Assembly: GCA_044224905.1 (NCBI GenBank)
Contig: JBGAJN010000002.1
Location: forward strand, 496,001-560,000
Reading direction: 5' to 3'
From: JBGAJN01 sp044224905
GTDB lineage: Bacteria; Verrucomicrobiota; Verrucomicrobiia; Limisphaerales; JBGAJN01
Length of the DNA stretch: 64,000 bases
The translations under genes were made by a program, and so were the position numbers. The notes beneath the pieces were generated by a model. That model did not search any database. It saw only the letters and a program-made list of their open reading frames with translations, and was not told the DNA's origin. Below, one piece after another: positions 45,076 to 52,763 of this stretch; the first letter of the stretch is position 1; every line of letters starts with the position of its first letter.

Positions 45076-45107
45076 TTTGTCCCAAACCCGCCCCTTGCTG
45101 CTATTAC
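45076..45107 (+). promoter_or_regulatory. Promoter-like element before sulfatase 11
   Basis: TTTGTCCCAAACCCG, 9 bases, then GCTATTA, 8 bases before the ATG. The same blocks with the same 9-base spacing precede sulfatase 12. TTGTCC and CTATTA or TATTAC could act as -35 and -10 boxes 18-19 bp apart. Confidence 0.45.
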
Positions 45108-45114
45108 CTGAGTA

Positions 45115-47082
45115 ATGAAATCGCGTCTGAACTTTCTCCTTGGTGTTTTGCTTGCCGCTTTCGCGTGCCAGAGCTTCGGTGCGAATGCGAGCAAGCCCAA
45201 CATCGTTGTCATCGTTGCTGACGATCTCGGCTATGCGGATGTGTTGTTCAATCCGCAGCATCCCAAGGAAGTCACCACGCCGAATTTGGACGCGCTCGCG
45301 AAGCAGAGCGTGATCTGCCGGCAAGGCTACGTGAGTGGTCACGTGTGTTCGCCGACGCGAGCGGGATTGATGACGGGGCGCTATCAGCAACGGCTCGGGC
45401 TCTACACGGGCGGCGAGGCTGGGAGCGGCTTGCCGATGAGTGAGAAGATTTTCCCGCAGCACTTTAAACCCGCTGGCTACGCGACGGCGCAGTTTGGGAA
45501 ATGGCATCTCGGGCCGGATCTCGCATGGAGTCCGGCGCTGCGCGGCTTCGATGAAGTGTTTGGTTTCCTTGGACGCGGCGCTCACGACTATTTCAAACTC
45601 AACGATCCCAACGATCCGATTTATCGCGGCACGAATATCGTCCATGAAACTGGTTACCTCACCGACCGGCTTGGCGACGAGGCGTCAGCTTTCATCACGC
45701 AGCACGCGACAAAACCGTTCTTCGTCTATCTCGCGTTCAATGCGGTTCACGCGCCGTTGCAGGCGCCCGCGGATGAAATCGCGAAATTCAACACTGGCAA
45801 CACCGACCGCAATACGCTCCTCGCGATGGGCAAGCGCATGGACGACGCCGTTGGCAAAGTCGTCGCCACGCTCAAGCAAACAGGCGCGTGGGAAAATACG
45901 TTGCTCTTTTTCATCAGCGACAATGGCGGACCGCTCGCGCAATCGGCGGTGAACACGCCATTGCGCGGCGGTAAGCATCAGGATTACGAGGGCGGTATTC
46001 GCGTGCCGTTCCTTGTGTGCTGGCCTGCACAGTTGAAGCCGGGCGAAAATCTGGCGCCCGTCATCTCGCTGGATATTCTGCCGACCGCGCTTGCGGCGGC
46101 GGGTGTTTCCGCGGTCGATGGGAAACCGTTCGACGGAAGGAACCTTTTGCCCTTGCTGCGCGGTGAGGCGACACCCGAATCACGGAACCTCTTCTGGTCG
46201 TCCGGCAGCGTTGAGGGATGGTGGGCAGTGCGCTCGGGAGATTTGAAACTGGTCGGCGAAAAGGGGCGTGTGGGTCTGTTTGATCTGAGCAAGGACGTTT
46301 CTGAGAAAAACGACCTTGCGAAGACTATGCCCGAGAAAGTTACCGAGCTCACGAAGCTCCACGATGCGTGGCTCGCTGAGATGGCCAACCCGAAGACCGC
46401 GGGCGCGAAGCGTTTCGGCATGGAGCCTCCTGCGGGTTTCAAACCGAAGAAGCCGAAAAGCGAGCGCAAGAAAGTCAAAGGTGTGCCGCTGCCAAAAACG
46501 GCGGACACATCTGCGGCGAACGGTGTCGTCCGCGAATCATTCGCGAAGTTGCCCGGCAAGCCTTGGAAAGCCCAGCGCGGAACTTGGGAGGCCAGAGACG
46601 GCGCGCTCTGGGCGTCATTGAATTCTGTCAACAAAGACGCGTTGCTGCGCGGCCCGGCGGAGTTTCGCAACGGTGCACTTGGTTGGGATTTAAACCTTGC
46701 GGGCGATAGTCGCGTCACGTTTCGCTTCCGCGATCCGGCGGGCGACGTGATGATCCGCACGGACATCGCGCTCGATCACATCACGTTGAGCGACGTGACC
46801 GGTGAGAAGAATGAAATTCTCAAGAAGGTTCCCTTGAACCTCGCCCCAGCGGCGTGGCACCGCCTTACGTTGAAATTTGACGGCGTTAATTTCGACGGGG
46901 AAATCGACGGTACGAAGTTCAGCGCGACGGATAAGATCTTCGAGCGCGAAAAAGGAGGCGTGGATTTTCTCCTCACGGGAGGCAAAGCCGGCTTCCGCGA
47001 TTTTTCCCTCACCCCAGCCGCGAACGGTAAAGCTCCACGTCCGGTGACTGAGAGTCAGCGAAACGGCCCAAAGGCTCCGTAA
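45115..47082 (+). CDS. Secreted sulfatase 11 with C-terminal LamG/DUF1080-like domain
   Basis: A protein of 655 residues. Signal peptide FLLGVLLAAFACQSFGA. Sulfatase domain to about 435: metal pair D36-D37 (ADDLGYADV), C78-S-P-T-R with LMTG, GKWHLGPD, ISDNGGP. A Lys-rich linker (about 440-465, PKKPKSERKKVKG) joins a beta-sandwich domain (about 475-640; GTWEARDGALWASL, AWHRLTLKFDG, GKAGFRDFSL) resembling LamG/3-keto-disaccharide hydrolase (DUF1080) folds, probably for sugar binding. Its first residues (KSRLNFLL) resemble those of sulfatase 12. Confidence 0.9.
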   Translation: MKSRLNFLLGVLLAAFACQSFGANASKPNIVVIVADDLGYADVLFNPQHPKEVTTPNLDALAKQSVICRQGYVSGHVCSPTRAGLMTGRYQQRLGLYTGGEAGSGLPMSEKIFPQHFKPAGYATAQFGKWHLGPDLAWSPALRGFDEVFGFLGRGAHDYFKLNDPNDPIYRGTNIVHETGYLTDRLGDEASAFITQHATKPFFVYLAFNAVHAPLQAPADEIAKFNTGNTDRNTLLAMGKRMDDAVGKVVATLKQTGAWENTLLFFISDNGGPLAQSAVNTPLRGGKHQDYEGGIRVPFLVCWPAQLKPGENLAPVISLDILPTALAAAGVSAVDGKPFDGRNLLPLLRGEATPESRNLFWSSGSVEGWWAVRSGDLKLVGEKGRVGLFDLSKDVSEKNDLAKTMPEKVTELTKLHDAWLAEMANPKTAGAKRFGMEPPAGFKPKKPKSERKKVKGVPLPKTADTSAANGVVRESFAKLPGKPWKAQRGTWEARDGALWASLNSVNKDALLRGPAEFRNGALGWDLNLAGDSRVTFRFRDPAGDVMIRTDIALDHITLSDVTGEKNEILKKVPLNLAPAAWHRLTLKFDGVNFDGEIDGTKFSATDKIFEREKGGVDFLLTGGKAGFRDFSLTPAANGKAPRPVTESQRNGPKAP

Positions 47083-47206
47083 AGAGGTTTTGCAAGCAAA
47101 GACTTTGATTAAGGAATGAAACCTCTCGCTGCTACGTTCAGGGGATGACAACTTAGCTCTCCTTTCGCGTTCGGCGTGGATGTTTGAGCCGGTCGTGGAA
47201 GATTTT

Positions 47207-47238
47207 TTGTCCCAAACCCGGTCGGATTCGCTATTAAC
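47207..47238 (+). promoter_or_regulatory. Promoter-like element before sulfatase 12
   Basis: TTTGTCCCAAACCCG (47207-47221), 9 bases, then GCTATTA (47231-47237), 6 bases before the GTG start. The layout is the same as before sulfatase 11. The 161-bp gap upstream otherwise shows no gene. Confidence 0.45.
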
Positions 47239-47243
47239 TTCTT

Positions 47244-48659
47244 GTGAAAGCCCGTTTGAACTTCATTTTGTGCGCCGTTCTTCTCGCGCTCATTAATCGA
47301 TGCTTCGCGGCGGCTGCGGGCAAACCCAACATCATTTTCATTCTTGCTGACGACGCCGGTTTCGCGGATTTCGGATGCCAGGGGCATCCTTATGCGCGCA
47401 CCCCGAACATAGACCGGTTGGCGAGCGACGGCACGCGCTTCACACAATTCTACGCGACGGGCGTGACCTGCTGTCCGGCGCGCACGGGACTGATGACGAG
47501 CAAGTGGCCAGCGTCGTATGCGACCTATCCGGCGAACGGCGGATTCGGTGACAAACCGACGATCACCGAACTTCTGCACAAGACCGGCTACGCGACGGGG
47601 CACTTCGGCAAATGGCACATCGGGCCGGACGAGAAGGCGGGTGTGTACGGCTTTGACGTCGTCCGGTCGGTGGACGAGGCGGGGAGAAAAATGATCGAAA
47701 CGACGCGCGGTCGTGACGCACGAATTTATGACGAGGCCATCCGCTTCATTGAACTGCACAAGGGCGGGCCGTTTTATATCAATGTGTGGAGTCACATCTC
47801 GCATCACAAGGTCGCGCCTCCCGCGCGTTACGTGGAGAAGTTCAAGGATCTGGTGGTGGACGAGTCGAAGTTCGCCGCTCCAATGCAGGAAAAGTTCGCC
47901 ACCTGTAAGGCGCGCGGAGGCAACGTAAGCGAGCACATGCGCCGTTACCTCGCGGACATCTACTCGATGGACGAAGATATCGGCCGCCTGCTCAAGCGCG
48001 TGGATGAGCTCGGCCTGCGCGAGAACACCATCGTCGTTTTTTCCAGCGATCAAGGCCCTGCGCCGATGCTGTCCGCCGCCAAAGATGCCAAAACCCGCCA
48101 GCAGCGGGGCAAGGCGTCCGAGGGTTCTGCTGCAGAAGATGAATACTCCCGGCTCGACGCAATGGGGTACGTGGGCGAATTTCGGGGCGGCAAGCTTGGC
48201 ATGTATGAGGGCGGCGTGCGGGTGCCGTGGATCGTGCGTTGGCCCTCGCGCGTGCCCGCCGGACGAGTAGACGCGCAGTCTGTCCTAAGCGGCATTGATT
48301 GGCTGCCCACGCTTTGCGCCATCGCCGGGGTGAAGATTAACGACCTAGATTTCGATGGTGAAGACACGAGCGGGGCGTGGTTTGGCAAAAATGTGCACGT
48401 CCGCACCAAACCGCTCCTTTGGAAACCAAGTTCCCCAGGGAGTACTGCTGGTATCCGGGAAGCGCAATGGAAACTCGTCCATCCAACGCGAAAGAACGGT
48501 GGTGACCTTGAGCTCTTCGATATCGCCACTGACCCTGGTGAAAAGCGCAATGTTGTTGCGCAACATCCGGACGTTACAAAGAAGCTTTCCGCCAAGGTCG
48601 AAGCTTGGATTGCTTCGCTGCCCAAAGAATACCTCAAAACCAAAGACGCAGATAAATAG
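47244..48659 (+). CDS. Secreted sulfatase 12 with altered metal motif
   Basis: A protein of 471 residues from GTG 47244. The signal peptide (ARLNFILCAVLLALI) resembles that of sulfatase 11. Metal pair D36-D37 is in ADDAGFADFG. Formylglycine motif C76-C-P-A-R is followed by LMTS where G is usual. GKWHIGP keeps the sulfate-binding Lys and His. The later metal motif is SSDQGPAP: Gln replaces the Asn that normally contacts calcium, and the following insertion (AKDAKTRQQRGKASEGSAAE) is charged and unusual. Activity is likely but the site is modified. Confidence 0.88.
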   Translation: MKARLNFILCAVLLALINRCFAAAAGKPNIIFILADDAGFADFGCQGHPYARTPNIDRLASDGTRFTQFYATGVTCCPARTGLMTSKWPASYATYPANGGFGDKPTITELLHKTGYATGHFGKWHIGPDEKAGVYGFDVVRSVDEAGRKMIETTRGRDARIYDEAIRFIELHKGGPFYINVWSHISHHKVAPPARYVEKFKDLVVDESKFAAPMQEKFATCKARGGNVSEHMRRYLADIYSMDEDIGRLLKRVDELGLRENTIVVFSSDQGPAPMLSAAKDAKTRQQRGKASEGSAAEDEYSRLDAMGYVGEFRGGKLGMYEGGVRVPWIVRWPSRVPAGRVDAQSVLSGIDWLPTLCAIAGVKINDLDFDGEDTSGAWFGKNVHVRTKPLLWKPSSPGSTAGIREAQWKLVHPTRKNGGDLELFDIATDPGEKRNVVAQHPDVTKKLSAKVEAWIASLPKEYLKTKDADK

Positions 48660-48672
48660 CGTTCAGAATATC

Positions 48673-49992
48673 ATGAAACTGAAAGATTCGCTGCTCGCCA
48701 CTCTGTTGTTCGCCGCCTTGGTCGGCGGCCCGGCATACGGAGCTGCTCCCGCCAAACCCAACATCATCTTCATTCTCGCCGATGACCTTGGGATCGACGG
48801 CGTGAGTTGTTACGGCGCCGATGCGCACCAGACTCCGCAGATCGACAAACTCGCGGCGTCGGGCACGCGCTTCGAAACGTGTTACGCAGCGCCGTTGTGC
48901 GGGCCGTCGCGTTGCGTGCTGATGACGGGGCGCTACGCGTTCCGCACAGGTGGTTTGCAGAACGGTTCGTGGCGCGCGGGCGGTCCGGGCGCGCTCTCGA
49001 AGAACGAACAGCCCGTGGCGAAGCTAATGAAACAAGCCGGCTATGCGACTGGCGAATCCGGCAAGTGGCGGCAGGTCGGCGAGACCCCGCGCGATTGGGG
49101 CTTCGACGAATACTGCACCGACCCTACGGCGGGTGGCTGGTTTTGGAGGAACAGCTACATCAAGAACGGCGAAACGTTCACCACCGCCAAGGAACATTAC
49201 AACCCCGACCTGATTCAGGCCTTCAGCCTCGATTTCATCCGCCGGCACAAGGACGGCCCGTTCTTCCTCTATTATGCGATGCACCTCGTCCACAAGCCGA
49301 CGTTGCACACACCAATTTCTCCGCCGAAGGATGGCCCCGAACGTTACCAGGACAACATCGCGTACATGGACAAGCAGGTCGGCGAAATCGTCGCTGAGTT
49401 AGAGAAACTCGGCATTCGCGAGAAGACGCTCGTCATGTTCAGCGGCGACAACGGCACCGCGGCCGGTTATCCGTCGCCTGTGCGCGGCCGTATGATCAAC
49501 GGCTGGAAAGCAACGATGCACGAGGGTGGTTCCCGCGTGCCGCTCATTGCGAGCTGGCCCGGCACCACGCCTGCGGGCGTGGTGAACAAGGACATCGTGA
49601 ATTTCACTGACATGCTCTCGACGTTCGTCGAACTCGGCGGCGGGCAGCTGCCCAAGGATTTCAAATACGATAGCCGCAGCATAGCGCCGCAGCTCCGCGG
49701 CGAGAAAGGCACCCCCCGCGAGTGGGCCTATGTGCAGCTCGGTGCGAAATGGTTCGTGCGCGAGCCGGGCTTCAAGATGAACGAAAGTGGCGAACTATTC
49801 GACATGAGCGACGCGCCGTTCGTCGAGAAACCCGTCGCCACCAGTGCCGACACAGAAGTGAGCAAAGCCGCCCGCGCCCGCCTTTCGGCTGTTCTCGCCG
49901 AACTCAATCCTGCTGGCGGCAAGGCGGACGGCGATGGCAAGGCCGGAAAGAAAAAGAAGCGTGAGCGGAAGAAGAATAAAGCCGCCAAGTGA
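48673..49992 (+). CDS. Secreted sulfatase 13, GKWR variant with strongly basic tail
   Basis: A protein of 439 residues from ATG 48673, 13 bp after sulfatase 12; the frame is open upstream but lies inside sulfatase 12. Signal peptide SLLATLLFAALVGGPAYG. Metal pair D37-D38 (ADDLGIDGV), formylglycine motif C76-G-P-S-R with LMTG. The usual GKWHLG is SGKWRQVGE: K131 is kept but the sulfate-contacting His is replaced by R133. SGDNGTA follows. The C-terminus (GKAGKKKKRERKKNKAAK) is the most basic tail in the cluster. Confidence 0.88.
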   Translation: MKLKDSLLATLLFAALVGGPAYGAAPAKPNIIFILADDLGIDGVSCYGADAHQTPQIDKLAASGTRFETCYAAPLCGPSRCVLMTGRYAFRTGGLQNGSWRAGGPGALSKNEQPVAKLMKQAGYATGESGKWRQVGETPRDWGFDEYCTDPTAGGWFWRNSYIKNGETFTTAKEHYNPDLIQAFSLDFIRRHKDGPFFLYYAMHLVHKPTLHTPISPPKDGPERYQDNIAYMDKQVGEIVAELEKLGIREKTLVMFSGDNGTAAGYPSPVRGRMINGWKATMHEGGSRVPLIASWPGTTPAGVVNKDIVNFTDMLSTFVELGGGQLPKDFKYDSRSIAPQLRGEKGTPREWAYVQLGAKWFVREPGFKMNESGELFDMSDAPFVEKPVATSADTEVSKAARARLSAVLAELNPAGGKADGDGKAGKKKKRERKKNKAAK

Positions 49993-50023
49993 ATCGCCCG
50001 CCACTATCTGCACCCGCCGCATT

Positions 50024-51457
50024 GTGAAACTTGCGCGACTATTTTTTTCGTCGGTGTGCGCTATCGCCGCCTTCATGTGCTTTGCCCGGGCTACGGAAGC
50101 GGCAATCGTGGCGAAATCGCCACCGAACATCTTGATAATCGTCCTCGATGACGAGAACGCCTTCGCGGGGCGCACGGATCTCGCTCCGCAGCCGATCACG
50201 CCCAATCTCGATCGCCTTGGGAAGCGCGGCGTCACCTTTGCTAATGCGCAATGCCCCGCGCCCGTCTGCAATCCCTCGCGCTGCTCGATCTTCTCCGGCT
50301 TGCGCCCGTCCACCTCGGGAATCTACGAAGACGCACAGGGTCGCCCGACCGGAAACCATATCCTGACGCACACGACGTCGTTGCCGGATTACTTTCGCGA
50401 ACGCGGCTACAAGACTGCGGGTGGCGGAAAACTTTTTGCGGCCAGCTACGGCTCGCTTTACAAGAATCATCTCTGGGAGGAAACGATGGACGCTGATCGC
50501 AAGGGCCGCCTTCAGGATCCGAGGCCGCCGGAGAGCAAACTCCCGCTCAGCGGTTTGTCGGGAAAGCACGACTTTGGTGGATTCCCGGCGAGCCGCGAGG
50601 TGATGGGCGACTGGCAGCTTGCCGGCTGGGCGGCGGAGTTTCTGAAGAAGCCGCAGTCAAAGCCGTTCTTCCTTGCCGTCGGCATCGTGAAGCCGCACAC
50701 GCCGTGGTATGTGCCGAAGGAATATTTCGACTTATTCCCACCCGATAAAATCAACGCTCCTCCACTCGCTGCAGACGAGAATGTCGGCCTGCCCGAGGCA
50801 ATGCAGGCGAAGCGCAAGCAGATCAAGCAACAGGAACCTTTGATCGCTCGGCGCAAGGAACTGATCGCGGCTTATCTCGCTGCATCGCGTTACGCCGACG
50901 ATTGCACAGGCCGGGTTCTCGATGGCTTGGAAAAAGGGCCGCATCGCGACAACACCATCGTCGTCGTGTTCGGCGACAACGGCTATCAGTTCGGCGAGAA
51001 ATACCATTGGTCGAAGGGCCGATTGTGGGAAGGCTCGGCGCACATCCCGCTGGTGATGGCTGGACCGGGAATTGCGCAGGGCCAAGTTTCGAAGCGCCCC
51101 GTGAGCCTCGTGGATCTGTATCCCACGTTGCTGGAACTTGCCGGGCTTCCCCTGCGCACGAACCTGGACGGCGTGAGCATTGTACCGTTGTTGAAAGATC
51201 CGGCGGCGACATGGGATCGGCCCGCGCTCACGACCGCTGGCGTCAAGAACCACGCGTTGCGCAGCGAACGTTGGCGCTACATTCGCTATGCCGATGGCTC
51301 GGAGGAACTCTACGATCATGATGCGGATCCGCTCGAACGCACGAACGTCGCGGCGAAACCTGAATTCGCCAGTGTGAAGGCGGACTTCCAGAAATGGCTG
51401 CCGAAGTATGACTCGCCACGGAATCCAAATTCTACCGGCGGGAAATCCGACGATTGA
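50024..51457 (+). CDS. Secreted sulfatase 14, iduronate-2-sulfatase-like
   Basis: A protein of 477 residues from GTG 50024; the open frame extends back into sulfatase 13. Signal peptide LFFSSVCAIAAFMCFARATEA. Metal pair D42-D43 (VLDDENAF), formylglycine motif C82-N-P-S-R followed by CSIFSG, and FLAVGIVKPHTPWYVPKEYF together place it with iduronate-2-sulfatase-type (IDS) enzymes. GGGKLF replaces GKWHLG, as usual in that branch, and FGDNGYQFGEKYHW is present. IDS-like enzymes act on 2-O-sulfated uronic or other acidic sugars, which suggests such a unit in the substrate. Confidence 0.91.
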   Translation: MKLARLFFSSVCAIAAFMCFARATEAAIVAKSPPNILIIVLDDENAFAGRTDLAPQPITPNLDRLGKRGVTFANAQCPAPVCNPSRCSIFSGLRPSTSGIYEDAQGRPTGNHILTHTTSLPDYFRERGYKTAGGGKLFAASYGSLYKNHLWEETMDADRKGRLQDPRPPESKLPLSGLSGKHDFGGFPASREVMGDWQLAGWAAEFLKKPQSKPFFLAVGIVKPHTPWYVPKEYFDLFPPDKINAPPLAADENVGLPEAMQAKRKQIKQQEPLIARRKELIAAYLAASRYADDCTGRVLDGLEKGPHRDNTIVVVFGDNGYQFGEKYHWSKGRLWEGSAHIPLVMAGPGIAQGQVSKRPVSLVDLYPTLLELAGLPLRTNLDGVSIVPLLKDPAATWDRPALTTAGVKNHALRSERWRYIRYADGSEELYDHDADPLERTNVAAKPEFASVKADFQKWLPKYDSPRNPNSTGGKSDD

Positions 51458-51463
51458 GTTGCG

Positions 51464-51613
51464 TCAACACGGGCGTTCGACTTGCTGAATGAAATTGCGT
51501 AATTGCGTTTTGCACCACTCCCCGAACTTCCAGGCTTCGTCGCCGACGTCGAGAGCGAGCGAGTTGGCACGAAGTTGTCGCAGAATCTGAGGATCCAAAC
51601 GTATTTTCAACAC
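51464..51613 (-). CDS. Possible 49-residue protein, antisense to the sulfatase train
   Basis: A short frame from GTG 51613 to TGA 51464: VLKIRLDPQILRQLRANSLA then LDVGDEAWKFGEWCKTQL and RNFIQQVERPC. The K-I-R-L-D-P opening followed by amphipathic helices recalls ribbon-helix-helix or ParD-like small proteins, though I recognise no family. It fills the 159-bp gap between sulfatase 14 and the next plus-strand gene, is divergent from that gene with 3 bp between starts, and is the only minus-strand candidate in the train. Whether it is expressed is uncertain. Confidence 0.35.
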   Translation of the reverse strand: MLKIRLDPQILRQLRANSLALDVGDEAWKFGEWCKTQLRNFIQQVERPC

Positions 51614-51616
51614 ACC

Positions 51617-52747
51617 ATGAAAACCAAATCGGCTCTGCTGGTGACAATTTTCCTGGCTTCGCTTGCCTCGCTGCCAGCCGTCGATGCACCGAGTTCGCCC
51701 GACGCATCGAAGGCGTTCAAAGCAAAATTGCAGACAACCATGAGCCGGCATCTGAGCCAGCTGATCGGGAAGGATGGTTCGGTCCCATCGCTCAACGGCA
51801 AGTCGGCCGATGGCAGCGGGGCGCTGGCTTTCTATTTGATGTTCGAGTCCACGGGTGAACAGAAGTTTCGCCGGGCCGCGGTCGGGATGGCGGATCAAAT
51901 TTTGAAGGACATGCGGGCGACGAAATTCGGAGTGCTCGCGATCAAGGAGAAGGACAAGCCGGACGGCAAGACGATCATCGGCGGCGGCCCGCCCGCGCTC
52001 GGCGCATACACTTCAGCGGCCGCGTACATTCTGTGCAAGGAAGGCGGGCGCAACGACGATCTGAAATACATCGCGACGGTGCTCGATCGTTTTCCGTGGA
52101 ATGAGCAGGGCTGGTGGGCCTCGACGATTGACGTGGCGACGGGTGAATCCAAGTTGCCGATGACCAAGCCGGGGATCATCAACAAGACCGCCGCGATTGC
52201 CATGGCCGCCGGGGCGTTGAGCGGCTATGTGCGCGACATTGATCCGGAACTTTCTGCGCGGTTGAAGCACAAGGCCGACAAATGTATTTACGGCCAAATC
52301 CTCCCCGCGCAGGGAGCCGACGGCTACTGGCATTACAGCCTCACGGAGAACGACCCGAAGAACAAAGACGTCCTCGGCTACTTCATGCTGACGACCGAGG
52401 AGTTGATGCATCTGCAAAAGTTCAATTCTGCGTATCGCGAGGAGAAGTTGAACGCCGCCGTAAAGAAGGCGCAGGCGTTTGCGCTGAAGTGCATCGCGCC
52501 GATGACGGATCCGAATCGCGGCGCCGCTTGCTCGGAACACCGTACGCCGTCGACGCCCTCACACTACTCGGTCAGCGATGACTTGAAACGCAGCTTCCAA
52601 CTCGGCTGCGTCTTGATGGGGGGCGGCTACGCGGACGAAGGCATGAAGATCGTGAACACCGCGCTCGACCATTTCCCCGTCGGCAATGCTGGCATGGATG
52701 GCGTGCACGCGGCTGGACCGTCGGCGTTTATTCTTTCCGGATTTTGA
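51617..52747 (+). CDS. Secreted toroid-like protein of unknown function
   Basis: A protein of 376 residues from ATG 51617 with signal peptide SALLVTIFLASLASLPAVDA. The rest is mainly alpha-helical with repeated pairs (YLMFESTGEQKFRRAAVG, GAYTSAAAYILCKEGGRNDD, LGCVLMGGGYADEGMKIV), which suggests an alpha/alpha barrel like those of glycosidases and polysaccharide lyases. Conserved-looking patches include WNEQGWWASTIDV, QGADGYWHYSLTEN and EHRTPSTPSHYSVSD. I cannot assign a family. Its place between sulfatases 14 and 15 suggests it cuts or binds the same glycan. Confidence 0.75.
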   Translation: MKTKSALLVTIFLASLASLPAVDAPSSPDASKAFKAKLQTTMSRHLSQLIGKDGSVPSLNGKSADGSGALAFYLMFESTGEQKFRRAAVGMADQILKDMRATKFGVLAIKEKDKPDGKTIIGGGPPALGAYTSAAAYILCKEGGRNDDLKYIATVLDRFPWNEQGWWASTIDVATGESKLPMTKPGIINKTAAIAMAAGALSGYVRDIDPELSARLKHKADKCIYGQILPAQGADGYWHYSLTENDPKNKDVLGYFMLTTEELMHLQKFNSAYREEKLNAAVKKAQAFALKCIAPMTDPNRGAACSEHRTPSTPSHYSVSDDLKRSFQLGCVLMGGGYADEGMKIVNTALDHFPVGNAGMDGVHAAGPSAFILSGF

Positions 52748-52763
52748 ATTCGTAAAACAAATC

